Positions 26,701 through 40,527 of a stretch of DNA of 64,000 bases are shown here, one piece after another; position 1 is the first letter of the stretch, and each line of letters begins with the position of its first letter. The notes under the pieces are model-generated. The model was not told where the DNA came from and did no database searches. It saw nothing but the letters and a program-made list of their open reading frames with translations. The stretch spans positions 213,640 to 277,639 of the forward strand of contig BEXV01000175.1 in NCBI GenBank assembly GCA_003118195.1, written 5' to 3'. The position numbers and the translations under genes were made by a program. The DNA comes from Hemicentrotus pulcherrimus. Its lineage: Eukaryota; Echinodermata; Echinoidea; Camarodonta; Strongylocentrotidae.

Positions 26701-29700
26701 AACTTCAGGGCAAAAAAATGTATCATTATGAAAAGCTACTGATTTTCTAAAACATTCACATTACACAAAGGCCATTAAAAAAAAAATGCCCTGAGAACAT
26801 AATCTTGTACGACAAATTTTCTATGAAAATACTGACGGGAAGGAAAAATCAGTTTGCGATTATAACATATATAGAAGATTTTTTTTTTAAACTCTTGTAG
26901 TCTATAAGATAAAGTAAAACATTAAATAAAGATACTGACCATTGGAGAACTGTGTGTCAACGTCTTATAATGATGCCCTTAAAACCTAACGTGCTCTTTT
27001 GAAGCTCAATCCTTTTTCTTAACTGAAATAAGACGTTATACCCACCCACTGAAGGGTGTCATTAAATCCTTGATTGCTGGTTACCATGGTAAAGAGATAT
27101 TTAAGAGAAAGAGATTCAGCTGGACACATGTTCTAATGAGGACCTTAAGTCATGTAATTGGACCAAAAATATATAATTATTACGTGTTTGAGATATATCA
27201 AAAAACAATCGAGGCACTTTGTCAGGCAAAAATTTATTCAAAAAAATAATGTGTAGCGCAATTGCAGTTAGTAGGAAGAAATTGCAAAGTTAAGACCCTA
27301 CATTTAAAACTCTGAGAATTTTTTTACGAGAGTACAGTGCAAAATCAAAAAAATAGATATAGACTACAAGTATCAAATTAATCATTTATCCAAACCTAAC
27401 ATGCGAATTGCACTATTTTTATTGACAGATATTGTAATTTAAGTTTGTATATCAAATCACATATTAAATGTTTGAATACATAATCCTTTTCCAAGTCCCC
27501 CCAAAAGGGAAGTGAAGAATTTCTTAGCTCAAAACTATAAATTCCACAATATCAATGAAAGGGAAAGGGGATAAAAAAAAAAAGGAGTGATTAAGGGATA
27601 TTGTAAGAATGGGAGAGTGAATAGAGGAAAACAATAGACAGAGAGAGAGAGGGAGGGAATGGTGCAGAGGGAGGAGGAGATGCATAGAGGAGTATAATTA
27701 AAAGGGGGGTATAGAGACCAAGGGAGAGAGAAGAGAGGATAGACAAATGTGAGAAGAGGGGGAGAGAAACGAGAGAGGGAGGGAGGACGAGAGAGATAGA
27801 GAGACAAACAGACCAACAGATAGACACAAATACAAAAGACTGTGTGCACACGACAGGCAGTAAAGCTGTATTCATGAAAATTCATTACACATCACCGTCT
27901 CATTTTGTGAAGTGTTTTCCCTAGAGACACGAACATTGCCTACAAATCATAGCTCCTTTCAAGTTTCAAGCAATAACAAAAAAGACTCGGTGTACAACTT
28001 CATGTCCCCTTGCTCATATAAGGCACAGATTAAAAACACAGCACAAAATACCAAAATAGAGGAGTGTGCAGGATATAAATGAGAAATGTGCTGGCCTGGA
28101 AAACTCATGTGATATTGTAAAATTCCAAGTTGCACGTGACAGTGATAACGGTGAATAGAGTTTTTGAGGAAGATTGATGGATCGAATATAGTAGTCCGAG
28201 GCCATGGTAACTACATGCAGTATTATAATAATTATGACCATCAGGCATACAGCATGCCATGGTATATAGTTGACACATCCTCAGAATAATGCTTTTTGGT
28301 CAACCCTCCTATTATCTTCCCTTTCTACTCCTCACCCATCCCATGCCTTTCCTATTCCTTCAACCCTCTCTTCTCATTTATCCTCCCTCCCCCAATTCCC
28401 TCACTCCTCAAATCTTCCTCCAATACCCCTACAATCCCCCTCCCTAAATCTTCCCCACCCCTTCAGTTCCTCCTCTCCCCTCTCCTCCCCTTCCCCTCAT
28501 TCAGTAAACTCTAAAACCTTCTCTCCACCTTGGCCTTTCTGAGTTCACATGCCCCCTCCACATCGCAATGTATGTAACTGAGAATTCTCGGTCCCCATGG
28601 GCAGAGGATCAGTTTGCATTGTGAACTTCACTGCATGTCATTACATGAGTATCATACATCTTCATCCGATTTCTTATTCATTTTGAGTGACAACTGCAGA
28701 AATTATTGACAATCTGCACTTCTCACACAACTATGCTGAAAACAAAAGTCGCATCATTTTATTTCTATACCCTTTATATTAAATTAAAACTAGATGGAAC
28801 TTTGACTGCGCGCAGTCGAAAGTGATGCCTCCGTCAAAGAGCAATTTTACAAACCAAAATGGAAAAATTTATCAAATTCAAGTTAGGTTGTAATCCATTA
28901 ACAAATTCTCAGAATATTGTGATTACAAGCTATTTCTCATATACATGTATGACCCTTTGATCTTTGACCACATGACCCCAAATGCAAGATACATACATGT
29001 CTTGAGTTTGATGGTAATCCATCCATTGGTTCTAATGATAATGCAATCACAAGCTATTTTTGCATACATAATGAACATTATGACCTTCGACTTTGACCTC
29101 ATGACCCCAAAATCTAATCAGTTCATTGCCTCAGCACGATACATACACATCCTGAGTTTCATTGTAATCTGTCCATCGGTTCTTGAGATAACGCGATCAC
29201 AAGCTATTTTTGCATACATAATGAGCCCTGTGACTGTTGACCTCTTGACCCCAAAATCTAATCAATTCATTGGCTCAGCAAGTTGCATACATGACCAAAA
29301 TTTGGTTGGAACCCATCAGTCAGTTCTTAAGATAATGCGATCACGAGAACGGGACGTACGTATAGACATACGGACGGACGGACAACCCGAAAACATAATG
29401 CCTCCCGCTACTTCGCAACGGAGGCATTAAAATACAAATCCAATGTATTTTTCTTTTATCAAACATCAAATTACTTTGTTTTACATCAAAACTATTGGTT
29501 GTATCTAAAATACTTCATACTAGTACAAAACTGAAAAGAAGAATCTAAAGGATACAATCAATTTTAAGAAAACAAAAGAAAAAAAATGAAAAAAAGAGAT
29601 AGAGAAAGAAAGGGAGAAATGACAAAACTTAACCCCTTTGACAACATAATCAACGCAAACCACAATACCAGAAGGAGTCAGGCAAAAATTACACTATACA

Positions 29701-32700
29701 GTCCCACAAATAGCCATCTATGTAGGAATATTTCATGACATAGAATAGTGAATGGAATGACTGCCCCCTACCAATATATCACCGCCAAGTCATTACTCAC
29801 ATCCACAAAGCGAGCTGGCTTAGAACCGTAATAAGAGGTAAATTGACGCAGATTGCCTCACCTTTCACAACCAAATTTAGACTAGAGAGAACCTGAATCA
29901 TACCATGCCTTCTTATTCATACTTTCTCCATATCTGGATAGCTTCAAGCGTACAAGAGATTCATTTCATGTCTTTTTCATACGCTGCACATATAGTTTAT
30001 CTCATGTAGAGTAACAAAAAGCGATATATTGGAGAACAATGTCATATGGAAATTTCTGTAATCAACTTGAAAACATACCAAACTTTCCTGAATATCCTAG
30101 GTTTTCCAGTTATTAGGAGCATCATAATATTTTAAACTCTTAACTGTGCCTCACTAACACTAACACGTATACCGGTAGGGGAATTTTCATTATGAGGTAA
30201 CACATATACCGGTAGGGGAATTTTCATTATGAGGTAACACGTATACCGGTAGGGGAATTTTCATTATGATGAGGCTTTAAATGTTTAAAAAGTCATTAAT
30301 TTACGAATCCAATAATTAACATAGAGTAAGGTTAGAGGACCTAAAGCACAGGGAGCATCCTGTGTTGTGAACTTATTTAGCTGTATTCATGTTTTAACAA
30401 TGTACTTGTAATTGATACATTAAAAAAGAGCAGGTTGTTTGTACCTATATAGATGGATAAAACGGACGAAGCAAATATAACTTTATTGTTAGTTTACAGA
30501 GCATTCTCTCAAGCAAAAAGAAATGTGGGATGAAAAGTAGAGAGAATAATTTTTCATCTAAACAGCTTTTAAAAAGAATGCTAAAATTTCACTTGCAATT
30601 TTAACAATTATAAAAAATTACTTTCTGATAACATGTTTCATTCTGAGCTTCATGTACGGTATGCCCTTTCTGAGTTTGAAAGCAGTAATCTTGCCGTATA
30701 TGCCCACTCCCAACCCCATCCCTGACCTCACTCCGCACCCCCTCCCTGACCCCACTCCCTCCCGGAATCCCCACCTCTCCCTGCTTACTCCGCACCCCAT
30801 TCCTAAACCCTGCCTGAACCCGAAAGGAGTCAATTGCTGGAAGGGCAGAACTCTTATGAAGTTCTATCCTTAGAGAGTGTCAGGTTTCAGATTAAATGCA
30901 AATGAAATGATCACAACTCAATCGTCCTCGACCACTATCGTCTATGAAACTTCATCTCTCCTCAGCTTCCACTCATGAAAATGAGGCAAACATTTCTCTT
31001 TGCACTATTTATTACAGTTCATCTCTTCAAGCAAAAAGATTGGGATTAAAAAACATCATGTTTTTCCTTCGCCAAACCAGCATGCTAATCCAGTTTATTG
31101 TATTTATAAAATTGATTTTATTTTGTTTTGAAAAACTACACAACTTGGGCATTTCAATGTCTTAATGATTTTTATGTATGAATAAATGAAATGCTCGATA
31201 TTCTATTTCTTTTATTCTAAGCAAAGATAGAGAATCATATATATGTAGGCCTACCAATACTCCATTTGCCAAAGATAATGACATGTCTCAGAAGGACAAA
31301 AATCCCTGCACATTGCAACATAGCACATCCAAGTAGACTATTGATTTTACCTCCAACCATGAATCTACCAAGGGAGAACAAAGATCTATGATTGTACAAT
31401 ATATGGGAAATAGCCATTTAACCCTTGCCTAGATGGAAACAGGATGGCTCCTTTGAAAAGCTGAAGGATATGACAACATTAAGTAGCCAAAGGATTAAAA
31501 ATTTCATATTGCAAAATTTATCCATTTACGGTAGTTCATAAATTTTGAATAAATGTTACTTTTCTGTTCCATACCTTTCAGTGTTCATGCCATTGAATTA
31601 CAGACGTCAGTAAATATTTATGAAACATCTTTCAACACCCATCATATAGAGCGGGAGAAAGAATAAAATGTTGTTATTTTTAGAAAGGATTGATACTATT
31701 TCCTCCATTTCCTGGCACCATTACCCAGCTTTCTTTGTCACCAAGAGAAACAGAAAACATCCGAATACATGAATGTTTCATGTCAAACTCTACACAGGTG
31801 ATAAAAAAGCTGTTATCTTAGCGGTAAACAGGAAACTGTTAATAGTGAAGCCCTAGAGCTGAGGCCAGGGGTCAACCCTCGCTTGCCGCATCCCACCACA
31901 GCTAACTTCCGGATAACTTACTTCTGGGAGTATTCTTCCAGTCTGTTTTCTGGATCTTATGTTATACAGACGGAAGATTACAATTAATATCCCATTCAAT
32001 TAATGAGAATACCTTGCATTCAGGGAAATTGGAACTTCCCAGAATTTAACCCCGTACCATAGTTATTACAAACTACATCCGCAGTCTTTCCAACCAGAAC
32101 ACAAGTTTGAGCTAAAGCAAACCAAGTTTAATAGCAGAGTAAATTACACAAAGAATCAAAAGCAGAAATGCCCACAAAGACACCTGAGCTTTGGTCCATG
32201 TGCGGGATTATTCAGTGTTCATATTGTTAAAAATTCCATAGATTTTGATAAATGTGAAAGATGCAGACATCTTCTGAGGTCTGTCTCCCTTCAAACAGAG
32301 ATCTAGAACATAATCAAGAAGTGGAAACCCAGTTTATCCTATGGAGGGTTAGTTTTTCAGAGAAATGTGGGGGCGGTGAGGCATTAGACAGCTTGACTTC
32401 ATTTTACTGCATAGAGTCAAGTAGGAAAGGTATAAATAATGCAAGCTGATGATTGCTTTCTCAAGAGGACTTATTCCGAAAGTAACAAAAAGTGAAGAGG
32501 GTCAAGAAATAGACAAGTGTGTGGAAACATGATGGAATAGAACCTGTTTACTTAGGTATTTGAATTAATGCATGCTTTTCTCCCTAACTCCTGGTTATTA
32601 GCCATTTCATTCACCTGCTATGAAGAGTAGGCAAAATGGAATCCACTGCACATACATTACTTGTTGCTATGTCAGGAAAACCTCTACAAACTTTTTAGTT

Positions 32701-35700
32701 GGCAAGACAGAGTTGGCAAATTTCCCTCTTCGGATGCTCATTTTCCGGACGCCAGGAAAAAAGCAGTATTTACCGATATTTACCGCTTTTTAAAACGGTA
32801 AAATCAAAGACTGGTCACCCTCATATCTGCTCATGAATGAGATTTTTTGATAAAGGATGGCAATCATGTCTTCTCATTATTTTAAACCTCATTTAATATG
32901 TCCAATTTAAGAACAGTCAACATGGTCCTTGTCCCTAGATATCACACCAGTTATTTCTAGGTTTGCACTGTCTGTGACCCCTTTTGAAATCTTTACTCCC
33001 CAACCTCTAACTTCTAGAGACTCTAAGCAAAAGATAATAATTTGAGCTTGATTGCTGTGATGTATGGGGTAAAGATGGAGACAGAGGTAATTGTTGTCAG
33101 AGAAGGCAGACTTTTTAATCTCTGATGTCAGATTGACAGCAGTCATCAAGTATCATCTGTCCTCCTCCTCCTCCTCCTCCTCCTCTATTCCATATTCTGA
33201 TTACAAGAGGATGATGGGTGCTGGATGTTGCCATGACAACAGTGATGCAGTCATGATAGTAGTGACGAAGGAATCATCAGAGATGTTGGAATAATCAAGA
33301 AGTAGAGAGTGAATTATAGATGATTCTGCATCAAGCTACGTTCATAAAAAAAATTAAGAACCACTTTAAATTAAAGCCCATAACCACTCTGTCAAATAAA
33401 AGGGAAAAACCTGGAGATGCAAACAGCTATCCAGGATTCATAACAGCTGGAAGATTTTTTTCCAAATGTGGAATGACATGGCAGAAGGAGATGAAAAATA
33501 GTTTATTATACCAGTAAATCAAATGCAAGAACTTTTTCCTTAAAAAAAAAAAAATTGTCACATCTTTTCACAATTGATATCAAGTGATATAAAATGATAA
33601 AGATGAACAGATCTACTCTGTAAATCATTCTGATGAAAAATTTGTGGAACCGGATGTGGTCTTCCAAAGGAATAACATCCTGAGCATCTTTCACTTTGGT
33701 TGAATTGTGTAAATAAACAATATCTCATAATACATATTTTACTGCAATTTGTTTAGAGCCAAATACCCCCAAATAAGGGGAGAAAACGAGGCAAGAGATA
33801 CACTTGCGATCATCTACGTCAATCATCCTGCTCGTTCTGTGCTCTTTTGGGGAATATTCCATTTTGCAATAGTCTTATTGGAATGTTATCCTGCTCCTTT
33901 TTATTCTTCGAGACTGATATCATGTCATTTCATTTTCCAATTAATGTGACAGTACACAGAAACTCTTGCTACCGCAACTACAGTATTTGTCCATAGAGGG
34001 CAGCACCAGCCATTCTGGTTCTTACACAAATACAATGGGTAGAGAAATGGAAAGTCTCATAGATATAATAGTTTTGGAACCAATAAACTATAAATAAGAG
34101 ATTATGATGGTGCCAACATAGATCTCATCAAACATCAGGAAAGAGTTCGTGAAACCTAAGCAACAGTTTATTCAAATAAGTAATTAGTTGACACTGCAGT
34201 ATGTTGTATATGGTAGCTCGAAGAAGCCTTGTCTTATCATCTTTCCCAGTATCTAACTCTGCATCTGCTGACCTGCGCAGTGTGGGAGAAAGGTCGCAAT
34301 CTACTATCGATTGTGGTATTTGCAATAGGGTCAATTGTGAATAAGAAGTTAATCAGAAACCTATTGGCCAATACTACTGATGAGCTCTTGTATAATGAAG
34401 ATGATGAAGATAGGGGTACTGACTGTTCTCTTGACATACAGTTTCAAGGTTGAACCTTAAACAAGTACAAAAGCAGTATCGGAAGAGGTGTACAATTAAT
34501 CGTACTAGGGTTCAACTCTTCCATGCTGCACCCCTGGAGGGGTACATTACCATCTTTCTTGGTTTGACTTTGCCATCTTGTCAGCCAGTCAATGTTGTAA
34601 GTGTCAGTCAGTCCATGTTTCAAGTGTCAGTATGCAGCTTTCTGAATAAACTTCTTTTTGATTGATGATACTACGATACAGAAATAGCTTTGTGTATGAT
34701 GAGTAATCATCACTCCTTGGATAAAAACAACAACAACAAAAGTATTGAACTGTTACGTACCGTTTCTGATATAGGATACTGTCTAATGAACCGCCGATGA
34801 GGAACATTGAGATCATCCATACCATCGATGAGTCCTGCAAGCTCCTGGATGATCTGGCGATCGATGAGGGCTTGGTCAGCATCGTTCTTACTGGCGTTGA
34901 TAGCCTTGGCCAGGGTGTTGACCGTACTGAGTGCATTCTGAAGCAACTCCTGATCGGGATGGTCATCAGCTGTGTTGTCTATTAGCTCCTGATCAAAAAA
35001 ATAACAGAAAAACTAGCACATCAATGATGTGGCGCTCATCCGGCATCCAGCAAAGAAATTTACGCAATTTGTACTTTGAACAGAGTATACATGTACATTG
35101 CAATTCATGAAAATGTACATGTATTGGTTACATGCATGTACAGATGATGAAGTGCCTATTGCAAATTTGGCTAAATGTGGTTTTGGAAGGAGACAGTGAC
35201 ATGAGGATAATGAGTTTTAATAAATTTGCATAAATTTGCATAATTAACATAAAACAATTTTCTAGACAAAATTTTTAAAATTCGGAGTAGAAGTTTAATG
35301 AACCTCATGAAAGTCTTTCAGATTGAACCACAAAATCAAAATCAGTCATTAAATGAGGAAAAAGATGGCATTTTTGTGATTTTTTGAAATTCACATAAGT
35401 TAGCATAAATAATTTTCTAGACAAAATTTTGAAATTCTATTTAGAAGTTCAATGAACCTTGTGAAAGTCTTTCAGATGGAAAAAAAAATTGGTTAATAAA
35501 TGACGAAGAAGAAGCAATCTTTGTGATTTTTGAATAAATATCGCATTAAATTAGCATAATTAATTCTGTAGACAAAATTTCATAATTTTGTGAAGAAGTT
35601 CAATGAACCTTATGAAAGTCTTTCAGATGGAACCAAAAAATCAAAATCAGTCAATAAATGAGGAAAAAGAAGCCATTTGTGTGATTTTTGTTAAATTTGC

Positions 35701-38700
35701 ATAATTAGCATAAATAATTTTCCACACAAAATTTTAAAATTCTATGTAGAAGTTCAATGAACCTTGTGAAAGTCTTTCAGATGGGGAAAAAAAAATCCTG
35801 TGATTTTCGTGATTTTTGAATAAATAACGCATAAATTAGCATCATTAATGAGTTTCAAAATTCTGTGTAAAAGTTTTGAATCCCCCACCTAGTGCTACCA
35901 TATAAAGCGGAATTAAAATCGGGTAAGAAATGGCGAAGAAGAAGCATTTTGAAATGTTGGACGGACGACAGACAAAGGACGGACAGACGGACAGACGGCC
36001 GGACGGATGGACGACGGACGAAGGACGCCTCGCCACAGCATAAGCTCATCGGCCCCATTCGGGCCAGATGAGCTAACAAATTTAATAGGCATATGACAAT
36101 TATAAATCACCAGTATTATGATATGAGTATATATTCATAAAGCTTGTCTCACTGCAGACGGTCGGTCAGAAGGAAGTCATTTCATAATTTCTTTTTTCAG
36201 TTTCTCCAAAACTACAGCGAATTTACAGCAAATTTAAATGCACTCTGAATATGTGTAAAAGCAATTTGACAAACACATAGGCCTGTATATGAATGAAATG
36301 GCAACAATGTGCTTAAAAGGATATGATTATTTAAATACTTTCAGTGTGAAAGTATCGTGACCTAATAAGTAATTTCTATAACAAAGCTATCTAGTCCTGA
36401 TGTGAACATACTTTTAGCCCCAGGTATACAAGCAATTCTTTGAAGGGGTGGGTGGAGTGGTCAAATGGCTATCAAAAGGAATAGCATTTTTAAGTACAGT
36501 TTAAAGAAGGACCAAGGGGGCATAAATAAGGGATCAAGATCAAGTTCTTTTAGATCAGTAAACAATCATCAAAATACTGTATCAATATTGAATTTGAATA
36601 AAAGAAAAAACACAGGAAAACATGACAGCTAATAACTAATATCCATTGTAAAAGTAACAGCTTGCAAGTCACACAGCTCGTTTGCTTTAACCATAACAAA
36701 GACTTCCCTCAGCTTTCCAAAGAGTAAAGAGACAGACAGCATCTAATAAATTACACCGAAGCCTTCCACACCTTTACATTCATCTGCATGTTGATATTAA
36801 TCTTCATCAAGATAAAAACATGGATCTAGGTATGGAGTATATCCACGTTGTTCTTAGAAAGCTGGAATAATGTAAACAGACATACTCTGGGGACAGTGTC
36901 CCAGGGTATCTAACGTCTGCTGATAACAGAATAAGTTGCTCCAAATCCATACATGAAATTGATCAAGCGCATTTCAGGTGTGGCTGACAATAATACCCCT
37001 TTCACACCCAATATGAAAACAGTCTGTGTCTGCAACAGTATTGTCATTTCATCTTTTTTTTAAAGGTAAATAATAAGCAAAGGCAATGAAATACATTTAA
37101 TGGAAGATTAATCTTTCTGAAGAAATAAAAGAAAAAAGAAGGGCCTATACTGTTAACAATCCTTATCATCGACAATTCTCAAATGATAATAAATAATCTT
37201 GTCACCTTACTGAAAGTGAGTGAATCTTAGTTTTTATTTTAGTAAGTCTTAGGTGTGAAATGGGTGTGAAATAGTTGGTTTGGTGGAAACTGTTTACAGA
37301 ATTCCACCGTGCAGCGCAGATTGCGTGATGATTTATCAGCAGCTATTGGAGCTGAGCCTGAGGGGAACACGCACAGTCAGAGAGACACACAGATAGGTGC
37401 CGAATATAACAGATGAGGATGAAGAGGGGGCAAAAACTGTCATCTTTTCAATTATGTTGTTGCCCTTGGTTACTCCCATCAGAGCGGAAGTAACTTCATG
37501 GGTTCAACTCCTCAAGCTAGACACAAGTAAGATATGAGTTGACAAGAATGAAAATGGACATTTCAAGTGAGTGAAAATTGATGATTTATATTTCACTTGT
37601 ATGCTGAGAAAGCAAATATACACTTGAATATTATTAACAAGTGGACCTACAGCTTGAAGTCATATCCACAGGAGTTTGATCTTGAGGATCAATGCCTTAC
37701 AAAAGGCTTTTTGCTTCAAATTGGTTTTGAACCTATGACCTCCAGGTAACAAGACCACAGAGCCATCATGCTCCAGCTCCTCAAATACACATACAAGGTA
37801 CTAAGGGAGAAGAACTGGTGGGATACATTTATATGAACTGTATTGCTAACCTGACCTGAATAATAGATGGTTTTGATTCAACATTTAAAACGTTGGCCAC
37901 AAAGAATTGGTCATCATCTTGCTTCAATGATCATGAATTTACCATTTCCATCTGTCCATCTTGTCTTCATTGCAAGCCATTATCAACAAATCAGACATGT
38001 GATTGCATAGTACAGAGATGAAGAGAATGAACAAGGATGAGAGAGAGGGGAGGGAGCAGAAGAGGGATGGAGAGGGATGGAGAGGGATGGAGAGGGATGG
38101 AGAGGGAGAGAGGGTGAAAGAGAAAGAGGGAGATAAAGGGAACACAAGAATATGTGAGTGAGGGAGAGAGGGAGAGAGAAGGGAGAGGGAGTTGAGAGAA
38201 AGCTAGCCTACATAATAGATGAAATCATGTTGCCATGGTAACCCTTCCTGTAGAAATACAGGTGTCAGATTGAAACTGTGATGGAGGGCACATGACAGCT
38301 GCGATGATGTTGAGGTGGTAGAAGAGGAGGATGAGGATGGGTGGGCAGGGATGGATGAAATTATGGACAGCAGTCAGGCTCAATATGGATCACTTTCTGG
38401 ACATTATTAGGAAGGATATTCACAGATGATATCAATGCACCTTGTGATGTGGGGCAAAGGTAAAGAATTGGTAGATTTGATAGATTGAGGATGTGAGATA
38501 TACTGTAAAGTATAATGTGATTATAGTTGGTATCTGATGGTTTATTGAATGGATGAAAAAGAAAAGAGCAGTTCCTTCTTCAACAGTAATTTCCTAGGAA
38601 ACACTTTTTGACCCAAGATGGACAGCCCAAAAAATCTTAGTTCCAAGTTGACCACAAACAGAGCATAGGCATTCTGCAGTGTTTTCTCCAAACAATGGCT

Positions 38701-39778
38701 AACAGTCAACCCAGTTGATTTAGCATTGCTCAAGAGTTTTTATGAGTCAAGTTGCCTTATCAAGCTTGTCATGTAATCCTGAACAACCTGAGTATTGAAG
38801 ACGATTGCCTATGTGTATGGCAGATCTATTTCATATGGACAGGAAACGGCTGAGAGCTGTTGTTCACCTGAACATACAGGGAGAAAGACTGAGTGGACAA
38901 GGCCAGGAGCCAGACTAGAGGATATAGCTTTCCTATCTAGCCTTAACTTCTGACTCAAAGTAGCTGCATTTGCCTTCCTGTTTTCTAATAAACTTAGGTC
39001 CAGTCGACAGAAGCTGGGAATGGAAATTAATGAAGAAGCAAGCATAGACACTAACGATCTTTGGCAAGACATTAATCTACATTTGCCTGGCACTAGTAGT
39101 AGGAATTACCAGAATGCTGTGCATTCACATTGGTAGCCTAGCCAGGACAGGGTACCATTGGAGTGAGTTTTGAGACATAGGCCTCAGACATAAGACCAAT
39201 GTTAAATAATTAGACCACACTTTGAAAGCTTATTGAATATAGATGTCTATTTGTTGACATGTTAAACAGACGGCAAACAAATGACCTTCTTTGGAAGAGA
39301 TGATAACATGATGATTGAGAATATGAAATGGGTTTAAGCAGGTGCTGTCAATCACTTAGTAAGTGAGGACAGAGAGGAGGAGGAGGAGGAGGAGGAGGAG
39401 GAGGAGGAGGAGAGAGAGAGAGAGAGGGGGGGGATAGAGCGATGCACCAACCTACACTCATGAAGTAAGAATGTATTCAATCAACATTAGCAACATACAG
39501 CACAGTCATGTAATAAATGATAGCTATGCAGGATGTGACATACATAGTTGATGGTGTAGAATGGCTGTAAACTGTTCCTAATGATGAAAACATGTATGAC
39601 ATGAGAGGAATCTGGCCTTCAAAATGATACCCTATGATGAGGGCATGTTGTTTCACATTCAATGCTTGATGATGCAGGTGCGTTCATACTACATGTATAG
39701 CTGCTGCATATGATAATGGTAACATTATGGAAATATTGATAGGATTGATAGTGATGATGACAAAGATGATGGTGGTGG

Positions 39779-39831
<53 letters not shown>

Positions 39832-40467
39832 ATGATTATGATGATGGTGATGATGACGAAGATGATTATGATGACAGAGATGATGATGATCATAATGATG
39901 ATAATGATTATGATGATGATGATATTGTTGATGTTGAGAATAGGGTGATGATGGTAGCAAGGGGGAAAAGATGATGACATGATGGCGAAGGTGATGGTTC
40001 TGATGAGGAACATAATGATTTTGATGGCAATTGTGAAGGTGATGGTGATGTTGATGTGTTGATGGTGGTGATGATGGTGATGATGATAGTAATGATGATA
40101 GTGATGGTGGTGATGGTGATGTTGATGTGTTGATGGTGGTTAAGACATTCACAATGCATGTATGACTTAGGGGATGTAAATCTCAGCATCCACTAGCTTG
40201 GTGAATTCTGACTAACAGCCCATTAAAATAGGCTGCCTGGTGCAATAAAACATCTCCGTTCACAACTAAAAACAATTTATTAAAGTCTGAAATAATCTGA
40301 ATATCCCTCCTCCTTCTGGAATTATCGAGAGATGGAGATGTGCATGCCCACCTAACAACTTCTCATAGCCCATATTTTCTACTTCCTCCCTGTGAATTTT
40401 GAATTGATTTGATAATTGTAATTGCTAAACGGTGAAAACTAAATATTCTCCATGTTTTTTCTCTTTT

Positions 40468-40527
<60 letters not shown>

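Larger units (their letters stand above)
25635..34760 (-). other. Intron between exons C and D (9126 bp, phase 0)
   Basis: GT-AG intron. Holds the long purine tract (26194-26651), GA tract (27541-27800), CT/C-rich stretch (28300-28500), composite tandem-repeat element (28790-29430), a 37-bp tandem repeat (30161-30274), TCC repeat (33163-33184) and two palindromic X-box-like sites (27080-27093, 33227-33240). No other gene seen. Confidence 0.85.

Noticed and set aside
26150..26731. Poly-Arg, poly-Ser/Pro and poly-Phe open frames
   Set aside because: They are frames of a trinucleotide purine tract with no stop codons; no gene signal.
35950..36030. CRISPR-like or telomeric repeat (GGACGG runs)
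   Set aside because: Irregular short repeats with no spacers, in an animal intron; part of a composite repeat element.
37675..37785. tRNA gene on the minus strand
   Set aside because: A- and B-box-like words are present but no cloverleaf or clear anticodon arm; better explained as a SINE head.
39619..40189. Poly-His / poly-Ile / poly-Met frames
   Set aside because: Products of the GAT/GGT microsatellite in different frames.
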